Assembly (NCBI GenBank): GCA_022820835.1 | Contig: JAJEET010000053.1 | Location: 1 to 64,000 of the forward strand | DNA from: Candidatus Poribacteria bacterium | Lineage (GTDB): Bacteria; Poribacteria; WGA-4E; WGA-3G | DNA length: 64,000 nt | Reading direction: 5' to 3' | Shown: positions 53,288 through 62,455 of the stretch, piece after piece | Layout: each line of letters begins with the position of its first letter | Numbering within the stretch: position 1 is the stretch's first letter | Position numbers and translations under genes: made by a program | Notes under the pieces: model-generated | Databases searched by the model: none | Told to the model about the DNA's origin: nothing | What the model saw: only the letters and a program-made list of their open reading frames with translations

Positions 53288-53596
53288 GTGGTGTTTATTG
53301 AGATCATTAATTCGGATGATGGGTATAAAAACCCTTACCATGGGATGGTGAATATTGAGTTTGTTCATCAGATCAAAATAATCAGAGGCAGACATCGCCA
53401 ATATGAATTACATATCAATTTGTCGAACTCACCGAGCATAGAGTTGCTCGGCACAAAGGAAGCGTGTGAACAATTTTACGAGGAACTGAAACAGATATTA
53501 AAAACACATAAACAATTGTCGACAACCGATACGCTTGTTTTCCCACCGCGATCGCCATCAAAACCGTCAGCAGATGGAACTGAAGAAGAGGCATAA
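53288..53596 (+). CDS. Small hypothetical protein between the RDD-PspA genes
   Basis: A 102-residue protein starting at GTG 53288 (or the next GTG, 53291) with an AAAGGAGA site upstream. The body (HQIKIIRGRHRQYELHINLS, ACEQFYEELKQILKTHK) is a mixed alpha/beta fold reminiscent of small DUF-type sensor proteins, and the tail is Pro/Ser/Glu-rich. No family is recognised. It begins 22 nt after paralogue 2, so it belongs to the operon. Confidence 0.65.
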   Translation: MVFIEIINSDDGYKNPYHGMVNIEFVHQIKIIRGRHRQYELHINLSNSPSIELLGTKEACEQFYEELKQILKTHKQLSTTDTLVFPPRSPSKPSADGTEEEA

Positions 53597-53685
53597 TCAT
53601 ATTTCTTTTTTTGAAGCCGAACCGTAGCACTCATACATCATATTTTTAACGAGAACCGATCCTAATACAGAAGGAGTTCCCACCG

Positions 53686-54798
53686 ATGTCCATTATTAAG
53701 GTTGCAGGGAAAAAATTCAAGTTGGCATCCCGATGGTCTCGATTGGGCGCGTTCTTATTAGACATAGGGCTGCTCGGTTTCTGTCAAGTCCTTTTAATGT
53801 TTAGCGGTTTCGCACTATTCAACATTCTTGATGGTTTTAATTTTGATGATGCATCGGGCATGACAACAGTGAGTATTGGGACCCTAAGTGTTATTTTATG
53901 GGGGTTTGGTCTGTTTTACATGGATGGATTCCAGAAAGGCGGTGGCTTCGGAAAAAAACTTTTATCTCTTCAGGTAATCCGGTTGGAAGATGGAAAACCT
54001 GCGAACTTTAAAGATGCTTTCGTTCGTCGCTTTGCGGGTATATTCCAACCCATCGACTGGTTATTCGCAACGGGGAAAGAGAGACAGCGGATGGGTGACA
54101 AACTTGCGAAGACAGTTGTCGTCGAATTAGACACAAAACCTGTTGAATTTGTAGAGGCTGCAACCGAGGCTGATGGTAACGCTATAACCGAAACAGCGGA
54201 CCTGGAAAAGATTTTAGCGGATATTATCGGTGAAATTACAAGCCGATTCTCAGAGGCGAGACAGAAAGTTGATGCCTCTATCGGCGTCGAAAAACAGTTT
54301 CGAGATGCCTATGAAGGGGCTATTGTGCAAGCGGAACGGTGTGAGGAACGCGCAATCATTGCCGTCCAAGCGGGTCGTGAAGACCTTGCGCGTGAAGACT
54401 TAGCGCAACGTAACGAGTATCGGCAACTCGCTGGCAGTTACAAAACCCAATGGGAGGAACAGAAACAGGCAGTCGCCCATCTCACATCGTTATTTGAAAC
54501 GCTTCAGCAGAAGACTGAAGCGACAGAAAGAAAAAGGGATCAGGTTATCGCGCAGCACACAAACGTTGATGCGCATGAACATCTCCGGGAAGCGTTGACA
54601 GAACTCGAAGATAGCAAAACTTTTGAAATTCTTAGGAAAGTAGAAGAGAATGTTACCGAAGCCGCTGCGTTAGCCAAAGCGGCATCTGAGGTAGATGTAG
54701 CGTTCAAGGACGTGAAATTACATCGTGAATTTGCGAGTGACGCAGAAGACGCATCAATTGACCAAGAACTGGCGGAATTAAAGGCGAAATTACAATAG
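53686..54798 (+). CDS. RDD-PspA-like fusion, paralogue 3
   Basis: A 370-residue third paralogue: MSIIKVAGKKFKLASRWSRLGAFLLDIG (Arg/Asp of RDD) with hydrophobic helices near 21-43, 58-80 and GGGFGKKLLSLQVIRLEDG. The PspA-like half starts near residue 180 (DLEKILADIIGEITSRFSEAR) and has the conserved REDLAREDLAQRNEYRQLA segment. A strong AAGGAG site precedes the ATG. Most diverged of the three in its N-terminal membrane part. It is followed after 38 nt by a sulfatase gene. Confidence 0.8.
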   Translation: MSIIKVAGKKFKLASRWSRLGAFLLDIGLLGFCQVLLMFSGFALFNILDGFNFDDASGMTTVSIGTLSVILWGFGLFYMDGFQKGGGFGKKLLSLQVIRLEDGKPANFKDAFVRRFAGIFQPIDWLFATGKERQRMGDKLAKTVVVELDTKPVEFVEAATEADGNAITETADLEKILADIIGEITSRFSEARQKVDASIGVEKQFRDAYEGAIVQAERCEERAIIAVQAGREDLAREDLAQRNEYRQLAGSYKTQWEEQKQAVAHLTSLFETLQQKTEATERKRDQVIAQHTNVDAHEHLREALTELEDSKTFEILRKVEENVTEAAALAKAASEVDVAFKDVKLHREFASDAEDASIDQELAELKAKLQ

Positions 54799-54836
54799 GC
54801 GCGATATTACATCGCCAACCCCACTGAGGAGCTATC

Positions 54837-56309
54837 ATGGACACACGCACTTCTCCGAACATTGTCTTTATCATGGCAGACGATATGGGATACGGTGATG
54901 TCGGCTGCTATAACCCAGATTCAAAAATTCCGACACCGAATATGGATAAACTCGCGGAAGAAGGTATCCGTTTCACGGATGCGCACTCCCCTTCTGCTGT
55001 CTGTACGCCGACACGCTACGGGGTCTTGACAGGACGTTACTGTTGGCGGACGCGTCTCAAGTACGGCGTGCTTTACGGTTACGAACCGCCACTTATTGAG
55101 CCTGAACGTTTGACAGTCGCGGGGCTGCTGAAAGATGCGGGGTATAATACAGCCTGTGTCGGTAAGTGGCATTTAGGACTCGGATTTTCGACGGTGCCGG
55201 GATACGATTACGATTTCGATGCGCCGCTACCGTGGGGTAATGCCAAACGCGAACTGGAAGAACATATCGACTTCACAGCACCGTTAACAGGGGGACCAAC
55301 CGATCTCGGTTTCGACTATTTTTACGGTGCCTCCGGCTGTCCGACGTGCCAACCCCCTTATGGTTTTATTGAAAACGATGCTTTTGTTGAGATTCCGAGC
55401 ATCTATCATGAAATGCCGGAGTTTACGAGTCGTCCTGGGATGATGGCTCCGAGTTGGGAACATAAGGATGCGGATCCAATTACTGCGGAGAAAGCTGTTG
55501 AATATATTGAGAGTCAAGCGGATGCTGATGCACCGTTCTTCCTCTACTTGACCCCCTCCGCACCGCATGAACCTTGCACAGAGGCAGTCGTGCCAGACTT
55601 TGCGCGTGGACAGAGCAGTGCCGGTGCCCGCGGTGATCTGGTGTGGTTAGTGGATTGGATGGTCGGTGAAGTTATGGAGGCGTTAGAACGTACCGGTAAA
55701 ACTGATGAAACGCTAATCTTTGTTACGAGCGATAACGGCGCATTGCCGGGTGACAGGGTTCAAGGCGATAGGAGTCCGATGCCGTATCACCTCTACGACC
55801 ATAAATCATGCGGTGACTGGCGTGGCTACAAGGCACACATTTGGGAAGGTGGACACCGTGAACCGTTAATCGCGCGTTGGCCCGGGGTCATCGCACCGAA
55901 TACCGAAACCGATACGTTAGCCTGTCTGACAGACCTGATGGCGACCTGTGCCGCTATTGTCGGTACGGAAGTGCCAGACGATGCAGGGCAGGATAGCTGC
56001 AATATCTTGCCTGCACTTTTGGGTGAAGCGGTAGAGAGTCCGCTACGTGAGGCTATTGTACATCATTCCAGTACGGGTGCCTTTTCTATTCGGCACGGTG
56101 ATTGGAAATTGATTCTGGACACGCAAGGGTCAGGCGGATGGCCCCCACCGAGTGATGGTCGTCCGAAACAGGGAACACCGGGACAGCTGTATCATATTTA
56201 TGATGATCCGAGTGAGACGCAGAATGTATGGGATACGTATCCGGAGATTGTGGAACGCTTGACAGCATTGTTGGAACAATTCAAGCAAGATGGACACAGC
56301 CAGATGTAA
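54837..56309 (+). CDS. Arylsulfatase-type sulfatase (Cys-type)
   Basis: A 490-residue type I sulfatase. NIVFIMADDMGYGDVGCYNP is the metal-binding opening (D14, D15), and the maturation motif is C56-T-P-T-R followed by YGVLTGRY. KWHLGLG near 117, TSDNGALPG near 298 (active-site Asp-Asn) and HIWEGGHREPLIARWPG near 339 complete the arylsulfatase pattern. No signal peptide. GAGGAG site. It lies in the operon of RDD-PspA, sulfatase and PhyH genes. Substrate unknown; likely a sulfated sugar. Confidence 0.92.
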   Translation: MDTRTSPNIVFIMADDMGYGDVGCYNPDSKIPTPNMDKLAEEGIRFTDAHSPSAVCTPTRYGVLTGRYCWRTRLKYGVLYGYEPPLIEPERLTVAGLLKDAGYNTACVGKWHLGLGFSTVPGYDYDFDAPLPWGNAKRELEEHIDFTAPLTGGPTDLGFDYFYGASGCPTCQPPYGFIENDAFVEIPSIYHEMPEFTSRPGMMAPSWEHKDADPITAEKAVEYIESQADADAPFFLYLTPSAPHEPCTEAVVPDFARGQSSAGARGDLVWLVDWMVGEVMEALERTGKTDETLIFVTSDNGALPGDRVQGDRSPMPYHLYDHKSCGDWRGYKAHIWEGGHREPLIARWPGVIAPNTETDTLACLTDLMATCAAIVGTEVPDDAGQDSCNILPALLGEAVESPLREAIVHHSSTGAFSIRHGDWKLILDTQGSGGWPPPSDGRPKQGTPGQLYHIYDDPSETQNVWDTYPEIVERLTALLEQFKQDGHSQM

Positions 56310-56339
56310 AAGGGTTCGGGGAAATAGGAGGCTTAGCGT

Positions 56340-57191
56340 ATGGAAACCTATAGTTTGTCACAACTGTCTTTTGATTCACTTTTCCGATTATCAGGTCCGT
56401 CGCAAGCGGATATAGATTGCTTTCACAACGATGGCTACATCGCCTATCCAGATGTGCTGACGGACGATGGCAGAGAAGGTTTGATTGAAGAAATCACCCA
56501 GCATTTTGAACCGACTCGCCAATATATTGAGGCGTTGAACAGCGGTGAGAAACCCGAACGCGCCTATTTCATTCGTCCGTGGAATGATCGTCGTGAATAT
56601 AGCGATCGACTTATTGACGACCCTTTCATCACGGCATTGATATGTGCAACTATCGGCGACGCCTACCACTTCTGTCACTCCGCGCTCAACATAGCACCCC
56701 GCGGAGTTGGTCCTCTCGGGTTCCACCAAGACCACCACCATTGGAAACATGAGAATCCGGTTAATCTCGCTGAACGCGATAACTATTATGTGCAGATTCT
56801 GTATTATCCGAACGGATTTACACGTGGTGATCGAAACCTCAAAGTTATTCCGGGTAGCCATAAGATCGCGCCGACACGAGAGGCAACACCAGAACGGATG
56901 CTTGCAGGCGATTATGACCAAGAAGCAGGACGCAAATTAGAAGAGAAACGGTTGGAATTACCGCCGGGGAGTATGATCTACATAGACGCACGTATTTTCC
57001 ACGCGGTTGAGGCGAAACCTGTGGACTCGCCGCAGCTCTATCGTATTTTCAATATCGACATTTTCAAGGAAGCAGGACCGCCGCACCGTTACACACAGGA
57101 GATCCCTGAGGAATGGTTGGCGGGCGCGACACCGTTTCGTCAGAAGTTATTTGGTCGCGAGGCATATACAGAGGGATGTTGGAATTCGTAA
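56340..57191 (+). CDS. Phytanoyl-CoA dioxygenase (PhyH)-family oxygenase
   Basis: A 283-residue Fe(II)/2-oxoglutarate-dependent oxygenase. The iron site HxD is in LGFHQDHHHW (near 127-136), the distal His in IYIDARIFHAVE (near 220), with a following Arg (YRIFN) for 2-oxoglutarate. A strong TAGGAGG site lies 8 nt before the ATG. It starts 30 nt after the sulfatase gene. PhyH paralogues are very numerous in poribacteria. Substrate unknown. Confidence 0.9.
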   Translation: METYSLSQLSFDSLFRLSGPSQADIDCFHNDGYIAYPDVLTDDGREGLIEEITQHFEPTRQYIEALNSGEKPERAYFIRPWNDRREYSDRLIDDPFITALICATIGDAYHFCHSALNIAPRGVGPLGFHQDHHHWKHENPVNLAERDNYYVQILYYPNGFTRGDRNLKVIPGSHKIAPTREATPERMLAGDYDQEAGRKLEEKRLELPPGSMIYIDARIFHAVEAKPVDSPQLYRIFNIDIFKEAGPPHRYTQEIPEEWLAGATPFRQKLFGREAYTEGCWNS

Positions 57192-57229
57192 TGGAAATCT
57201 GAATGACCGCATAGTTCTTTGCGATCCTA

Positions 57230-57258
57230 TTGACTTAAACCACCGTTTGAAGTACAAT
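57230..57258 (+). promoter_or_regulatory. Sigma70-like promoter before the sulfatase/lactonase pair
   Basis: TTGACT (57230-57235), a 17-nt spacer and TACAAT (57253-57258), 28 nt before the ATG at 57286. It shows that the long open frame upstream of that ATG is not translated. Confidence 0.65.
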
Positions 57259-57285
57259 CAGTACCAAAAAAGGAAACGAGTTTCC

Positions 57286-58896
57286 ATGAATATACCAGAT
57301 CGTCCAAACGTTCTTTGGATATCATTAGAGGATACGACACCCCGCTTCGGTTGCTACGGGGATACGCTGGCGCGTACACCGAACATTGATCGCCTCGCTG
57401 CAGGCGGTTGCCGTTTTCCGAACGCGTTTTCGACTGCCGGTGTCTGTGCGCCGAGTCGTTCAGCGATTATCACCGGTATGTATCAAACCTCTATCGGTAC
57501 GCATCACATGCGGACGCGGCATACGAACGCGAACACACCAGAGATGCCGACACCGTATTCTGCAGTACCACCGCCTTATGTTAAGACCTTCACTGAATAT
57601 CTAAGAGCGGCAGGTTACTACTGTACAAATAACAGCAAGACCGATTACCAGTTCACACCGCCGATCACGGCATGGGATGAAAGCGATAACCAAGCGCATT
57701 GGCGAAACCGTGATGATGGACAGCCGTTCTTCTCGGTTTTCAATCCGACTGTTACGCATGAAAGCGGTATGTGGGAACGAGATAATCGTCCACGAACGAC
57801 AACTACGAATCCTGACGATGTCCAGTTGCCGCCCTATCTGCCGGATACACCGAAAGCGCGGCAGGCGTTGGCTCGTCAATACGACAACCTTGCCACCGCT
57901 GATGCGCGTGTCGGTGAACTGTTAGATCAACTCGAAGAAGACGGTCTTGCGGAGAACACGATAGTCTTTCTCTGGAGCGATCACGGTGAAGGACTTCCAC
58001 GTGGCAAACGGTGGCCTTATGACGCTGGCATCCGTATTCCGCTGATTGTCCGTTGGCCCGGCACATTGAATCCGGGTAGTACGACCGAACAGTTGGTGAG
58101 TTTGGTTGACTTGGGTCCGACGGTGCTTTCGCTTTGTGGCGTGCAGGCACCGACCCATCTGCAGGGACAACCGTTCCTCGGAGCGGAGAAGGTAGAACGC
58201 GATTATATCTTCGCGACGCGCGACCGGTATGACGAATCTTATGATATGATGCGTGCTGTCCGTGATAAACGGTATAAATACATCAAAAATTATTATCCTG
58301 AAAAACCGTATCTGCTTTGGATCCCGTATCGCAACCGGCATCCGGTCATGCAAGAGATGTGGCGGTTGTATGTCGCTGGCGAGTTGGAAGGCGATCAAGC
58401 GGTGATGTTCCGTTCGCCGCGTCCAGCAGAAGAACTCTACGATACCGAAAACGATCGGTATGAACTCAACAACTTAGCAGATGATGCCGGACATCAGGAT
58501 ATACTCGAACGGATGCGTGGGGAATTGGCAGCGTGGCAATCCGAATTCGGCGATATGGGACATATACCCGAAAAGGAGATGGTTGCGACGTGGTACCCTG
58601 ATGGTACAGAGCCGCAAACGGCAGCGCCGATTTTTATTCCGATTAACGCCGAACATCCGGGCAGGGAGGTAATATATGAGGTTGGTGAATGGAAGGCTCC
58701 GCTTGTTTTACAACTTCACTGTTCCACACAAGGGGCATCTATTGCCTACACAACAGAACAAGGGGAGGATGTGCATTGGCGATTGTATACTGACCCACTG
58801 CGCCTGGAAAAGGGCGAAACAAACCTACGAGCGAAAGCGATTCGCATCGGTTATCGTGAAAGTGAAGAGAGAACGATTCATCTCAAAATTTCGTAA
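57286..58896 (+). CDS. Sulfatase (Cys-type) with C-terminal chitobiase-like domain
   Basis: A 536-residue sulfatase. The ATG at 57286 is chosen because MNIPDRPNVLWISLEDTTPRFGCYG is the family opening and a promoter lies just upstream; the frame open from 57007 overlaps PhyH and is not family-like. The maturation motif is C54-A-P-S-R with SAIITGMYQ. FLWSDHGEGLPRGKRWPYDAGIRIPLIVRWPG (key residues S-D-H-G) lies near 228. Residues about 470-536 (LVLQLHCSTQGASIAYTTEQ...ETNLRAKAIRIGYRES) resemble the chitobiase/hexosaminidase C-terminal beta-sandwich. That addition may bind glycan. No signal peptide. Confidence 0.9.
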   Translation: MNIPDRPNVLWISLEDTTPRFGCYGDTLARTPNIDRLAAGGCRFPNAFSTAGVCAPSRSAIITGMYQTSIGTHHMRTRHTNANTPEMPTPYSAVPPPYVKTFTEYLRAAGYYCTNNSKTDYQFTPPITAWDESDNQAHWRNRDDGQPFFSVFNPTVTHESGMWERDNRPRTTTTNPDDVQLPPYLPDTPKARQALARQYDNLATADARVGELLDQLEEDGLAENTIVFLWSDHGEGLPRGKRWPYDAGIRIPLIVRWPGTLNPGSTTEQLVSLVDLGPTVLSLCGVQAPTHLQGQPFLGAEKVERDYIFATRDRYDESYDMMRAVRDKRYKYIKNYYPEKPYLLWIPYRNRHPVMQEMWRLYVAGELEGDQAVMFRSPRPAEELYDTENDRYELNNLADDAGHQDILERMRGELAAWQSEFGDMGHIPEKEMVATWYPDGTEPQTAAPIFIPINAEHPGREVIYEVGEWKAPLVLQLHCSTQGASIAYTTEQGEDVHWRLYTDPLRLEKGETNLRAKAIRIGYRESEERTIHLKIS

Positions 58897-58910
58897 GGAG
58901 ATTATCAACA

Positions 58911-60005
58911 ATGGCGCAACAAAATAGCCAGGACTATTTCGTTTATGTTGGCACCTATACGCACGGAGACAGCGAAGGGATATATGTCTATCGCTTAGAT
59001 GGAGCGACGGGTGCTTTGGAATACAGCAGCAAGATAACAGGTGTTGAAAACCCGTCGTTTGTGGAGATACACCCGAGCGGACAGTATCTCTTTGCTGTCA
59101 ATGAACTTGGCGAGTTTGAAGGTAAAGCCAGCGGTGCGGTCACGGCGTTTTACATTCATAAAGAAACAGGGGAGCTTAGTTATCTCAACCAGCAAGCAAC
59201 TGGCGGTGGTGCGCCGTGTCACCTGAGTGTGGACGCGACCGGTAAATGTCTACTCGTTGCAAATTATGGTGGTGGCAGTGTTACTGCTTATCCGATAGGG
59301 TCAGATGGCAGGCTCGGTGAAGCCTCTGATTTTGTGCAGCATCAAGGTTCAAGTGTCAATCCACAACGACAGATGGGCCCGCACGCGCACGCAATTATGA
59401 TTGATCCAGGCAACCGCTACGCCTTCTCTCCGGATCTCGGGCTTGATAAAATCCTTATCTATCAGTTAGATGTTAAAAACGGAACGCTCACGCCGAATAC
59501 GCAGCCGTGGGTTCGGGTGCAACCGGGTGCGGGCCCGCGGCACTTCGATTTCCATCCAAATGGACAGTACGCCTACGTTATCAACGAGATAGGTTCCACC
59601 TTTACCGCTTTTCGATACGACGCGAGTGCTGGCACGTTGGCAGAATTCCAGACGATCTCCACGCTTCCAGATGACTTCGAGGGCACCAGCCACTGTGCAG
59701 ATATTCACGTTCACCCTTCAGGGAAATTCTTGTATGGGTCAAACCGTGGACACGATAGCATTGCGATTTGCACGATTGATGCGGAGACAGGAATGTTGAA
59801 TCCGATCGGTTATGAATCAACACAGGGACAAACTCCTCGGAACTTCGGTCTGAATCCGGAAGGCACGTTCCTCTTTGCTGCCAACCAGCAGACGGATACA
59901 GTTGTTACGTTCGCTATTGACGCTGAGACGGGTGAATTGAATGCGACGGGACATGTTACAGAGGTGCCAACACCGGTCTGTTTGAAGCTGCTGGCGTGTG
60001 GTTAA
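58911..60005 (+). CDS. Lactonase-family beta-propeller (6-phosphogluconolactonase-like)
   Basis: A 364-residue seven-bladed propeller of the YkgB/Pgl lactonase family. Repeated motifs include YVGTYTHGDSEGIYVYRLD, NPSFVEIHPSGQYLFAVNE, GGAPCHLSVDATGKCLLVANYGGGSV and GPRHFDFHPNGQYAYVINE, ending FLFAANQQTDTVVTFAID. The family hydrolyses 6-phosphogluconolactone or related lactones. It starts 14 nt after the sulfatase gene with AAGGAG, so the two are co-transcribed and probably act on the same carbohydrate route. The exact substrate is unproven. Confidence 0.9.
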   Translation: MAQQNSQDYFVYVGTYTHGDSEGIYVYRLDGATGALEYSSKITGVENPSFVEIHPSGQYLFAVNELGEFEGKASGAVTAFYIHKETGELSYLNQQATGGGAPCHLSVDATGKCLLVANYGGGSVTAYPIGSDGRLGEASDFVQHQGSSVNPQRQMGPHAHAIMIDPGNRYAFSPDLGLDKILIYQLDVKNGTLTPNTQPWVRVQPGAGPRHFDFHPNGQYAYVINEIGSTFTAFRYDASAGTLAEFQTISTLPDDFEGTSHCADIHVHPSGKFLYGSNRGHDSIAICTIDAETGMLNPIGYESTQGQTPRNFGLNPEGTFLFAANQQTDTVVTFAIDAETGELNATGHVTEVPTPVCLKLLACG

Positions 60006-60028
60006 TTTTTCACGGATAGGATGGTTAG

Positions 60029-60056
60029 GGCGGGGTTCCAAACCCCGCCTGCAGTG
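60029..60056. repeat. GC-rich palindrome between convergent genes (possible bidirectional terminator)
   Basis: GGCGGGGTT/AACCCCGCC forms a 9-bp stem with a 3-nt loop (60029-60049), followed by TGCAGTG. It lies between the stops of convergent genes. No T run follows. A degenerate copy is at 173-200. Confidence 0.5.
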
Positions 60057-60073
60057 ATAATTGCCTTGCATAT

Positions 60074-61678
60074 TTACCGTTGCTGGCGGCGTTGTCTGCG
60101 GCGTTCTTGGAGTTGATCCCACGGGTAGATGAGACACCGATCTGCCCAGTCTTGGTAAAGTCCAGCGAGGTTTTCGAGTTTCTGTGGATGCTTATCAGCG
60201 AGATTGTTGATCTCTGTTCTTTCGGCCGCCAGATCGTAAAGTTCCCAATCGCCGGGGAATCTACTGACGAGTTTCCACTGACCTTGACGGACTGCACAAT
60301 TCCCCTCGTGTTCCCAATGGAGTACCTCTTTCCCGTTATCCTTGTCATCAAAGATCGGTACTAAACTGGTGCCTTCTAAGGGTAAAATCGGTTTCCCGTC
60401 GTGTTCTTCAGGGTAGTTGGCACCTGAAACCTCAAGGCATGTCGCCATAATATCTGGGAGCTGTCCGGGTTGATGTCGGAGTTCTCCGGCAGATTTTATA
60501 GCCTCTGGCCAGTGTGCGATCAACGGGGTAGCGATCCCGCCTTCATGTACCCAGTGTTTGTACAATCGGAACGGCGTATTGGATAGGTTCGCCCACGGGA
60601 CACCGTAGCTCTGATATGTCGTTTCGGGTCCTGGCATAATACTTGGGTCGTTGCCACGATAGACAGGTTTTCCATCAGAAGTCGTATCGGTGCTGATGAG
60701 TGACCCCTTGTCGCGTATTGCTGGCGGACCGCCGAGTTCTTCAGCACAGCCGCCGTTATCGGCTAAAAATAGGATGAGCGTGTTGTCGAGTTGACCTGTC
60801 TCTTCCAATGTGTCAATAATTCGTCCGATGCCGGCATCCATCCGTGTAATCTGTGCCGCGTAGACCTCCATCCGGCGTTGATTCCACTCTTTATATTGCG
60901 CGTCACTCCACGGTGGTTGTGATGGGTCTCTTGCCGTCAGTTGCCATTCCTCATCCAATATTTTCATTTCTCGCATCCGTTGAAGCCGTTCTTCTCGCAG
61001 TTCGTCCCATCCTGCGGCGAAGCGTCCGTTGTACTGTGCGATGTCTTCTTCGTGTGCGTGAAGGGGCCAATGCGGTGCGGTGTAAGCGACGTAGGTAAAG
61101 AATGGATTTTCCGGTGTCTTCTCATTATGGTTTCGGATATACGTCGCTGCCTGATCACTGACAGCATCCGTGAAGAAATAGCCTTCAGGGAGTTCGTCGT
61201 GCTGAATACGTGTATTATTACGCGTGAGGGTATTCGGTTTCCAGAAGTTCGCTGCCCCCGTAATAATACCGTAGTACTCGTCAAACCCGCGTTGACAGGG
61301 CCAACTGTGCTTAGGTCCATCGGGACCTGTATGACGAGAGATATGCCATTTACCGCTCATATACGTTCCGTAGCCTTCCGAACGGACGGCGTCGGCAATA
61401 GTGATACACCGATCATTGAGGTCGCCGCGATAGCCTTCAAGTCCATCGTCGCCCATCATGTGTCCGACACCGGTTTGGTGTGGGTGTAACCCTGTAAGCA
61501 TAGAAGCGCGGGATGGACAACATCGTGCGGTGTTGTAAAATTGAGTAAACCGTAAGCCGCCGGTGGCAAGCCGATCAAGGTTCGGCGTGTGGACTTCGCC
61601 GCCGTAGCAGGCTAAGTCGGAAAATCCCATATCGTCGTTCAGAATGAGGACGATATTAGTTTTTTTGTTTTCGCTCAT
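60074..61678 (-). CDS. Arylsulfatase-type sulfatase (Cys-type)
   Basis: A 534-residue sulfatase. The ATG at 61678 is preferred (AAAGG eight nt upstream; MSENKKTNIVLILNDDMGFSD is the family opening), and the upstream open frame is rejected. The maturation motif is C53-C-P-S-R with ASMLTG, where the first Cys is the one converted. GKWHISRHTGP lies near 110, DNGGCAEELGG near 305 (active-site Asp-Asn) and HWVHEGGIATPLIAHWP near 375. No signal peptide. It is the only minus-strand gene between 49.7 and 62.4 kb and is convergent with the lactonase gene. Substrate unknown. Confidence 0.91.
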   Translation of the reverse strand: MSENKKTNIVLILNDDMGFSDLACYGGEVHTPNLDRLATGGLRFTQFYNTARCCPSRASMLTGLHPHQTGVGHMMGDDGLEGYRGDLNDRCITIADAVRSEGYGTYMSGKWHISRHTGPDGPKHSWPCQRGFDEYYGIITGAANFWKPNTLTRNNTRIQHDELPEGYFFTDAVSDQAATYIRNHNEKTPENPFFTYVAYTAPHWPLHAHEEDIAQYNGRFAAGWDELREERLQRMREMKILDEEWQLTARDPSQPPWSDAQYKEWNQRRMEVYAAQITRMDAGIGRIIDTLEETGQLDNTLILFLADNGGCAEELGGPPAIRDKGSLISTDTTSDGKPVYRGNDPSIMPGPETTYQSYGVPWANLSNTPFRLYKHWVHEGGIATPLIAHWPEAIKSAGELRHQPGQLPDIMATCLEVSGANYPEEHDGKPILPLEGTSLVPIFDDKDNGKEVLHWEHEGNCAVRQGQWKLVSRFPGDWELYDLAAERTEINNLADKHPQKLENLAGLYQDWADRCLIYPWDQLQERRRQRRQQR

Positions 61679-61709
61679 AGAATGACCTTTCTTTTTTAAA
61701 AAATTAATG

Positions 61710-61738
61710 TTGCTTTTAGTAATTGGATATGCTACTAT
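61710..61738 (+). promoter_or_regulatory. Probable promoter of the phosphatidyltransferase gene
   Basis: TTGCTT (61710-61715), a 17-nt spacer and TACTAT (61733-61738), about 60 nt before the ATG at 61797. Confidence 0.45.
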
Positions 61739-61796
61739 TAAACGAAATCCGAACAGGACCGAGGCATACGAACAGTGTCCGACAAAGGAGTAAAAA

Positions 61797-62399
61797 ATGA
61801 TTGCGAATTTGATTACACTTTTCCGACTGATGCTTGTCTTTGTTGTGATTTCCCTCTTTGGATACCACATCTATTTAGATATCTTGCTCGTGGCACTGAT
61901 CGGCTTGATTCTGCTTCTTGATGCAGTCGATGGTTACGTGGCTCGCAAACTGAATCAGACTTCCGCTTTGGGTGCGCTGCTTGATATAGTCGGCGACCGG
62001 ATCGTTGAATGCGTCTTCTGGGTTTACTTCGCTGTTGTTGGATTGGTCCCATTCTGGATTCCAGTCATTGTGATTGCGCGCGGCTTCTTTACAGACGGGT
62101 TGCGGAGTGCCGCCTTTGCACAAGGTAAGACTGCTTTCGGCGAGAACAGTATGATGACCTCAAGATGGACACGTGCGCTGACGAGTTCACGGGCAAGCCG
62201 TAGCATCTATGGCATTGCCAAAGCAATTGCCTTCGTGTACCTCGGCGGCGTTATTGCCTTCAAAAATTCCGGCATCTACCCTGAATTAGTCGTTGGTTTG
62301 GAATTAGCAGGCGTAATCCTATCTGTTATAGCCGTCGCTATGTGCGTAATTCGTGGACTCCCCGTTCTGGTTGATGGCTGGAAGTATGTCAAGGGTTAA
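61797..62399 (+). CDS. CDP-alcohol phosphatidyltransferase (PgsA-like)
   Basis: A 200-residue integral membrane enzyme with about five to six helices. The family motif D-x2-D-G-x2-A-R-x8-G-x3-D-x3-D is intact from residue 42 (LDAVDGYVARKLNQTSALG, then ALLDIVGDR). Such enzymes transfer a phosphatidyl group from CDP-diacylglycerol to glycerol-3-phosphate, inositol or similar alcohols. The acceptor cannot be told here, so no gene symbol is given. AAAGGAG ribosome-binding site. Own promoter. Confidence 0.9.
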   Translation: MIANLITLFRLMLVFVVISLFGYHIYLDILLVALIGLILLLDAVDGYVARKLNQTSALGALLDIVGDRIVECVFWVYFAVVGLVPFWIPVIVIARGFFTDGLRSAAFAQGKTAFGENSMMTSRWTRALTSSRASRSIYGIAKAIAFVYLGGVIAFKNSGIYPELVVGLELAGVILSVIAVAMCVIRGLPVLVDGWKYVKG

Positions 62400-62455
62400 C
62401 GCTGTTTAGTCGTCCGATGTGCTCCTGAAACTGCTTCCTAAACCCCCAAAAGTCG

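Noticed and set aside
57007..57285. Upstream extension of the sulfatase at 57286
   Set aside because: It overlaps the PhyH gene in another frame, is basic and low in family signal, and a promoter lies between.
61679..61870. Upstream extension of the sulfatase starting at 61678
   Set aside because: The extension has no family resemblance, overlaps the start of the divergent phosphatidyltransferase gene, and a good ribosome-binding site supports ATG 61678.
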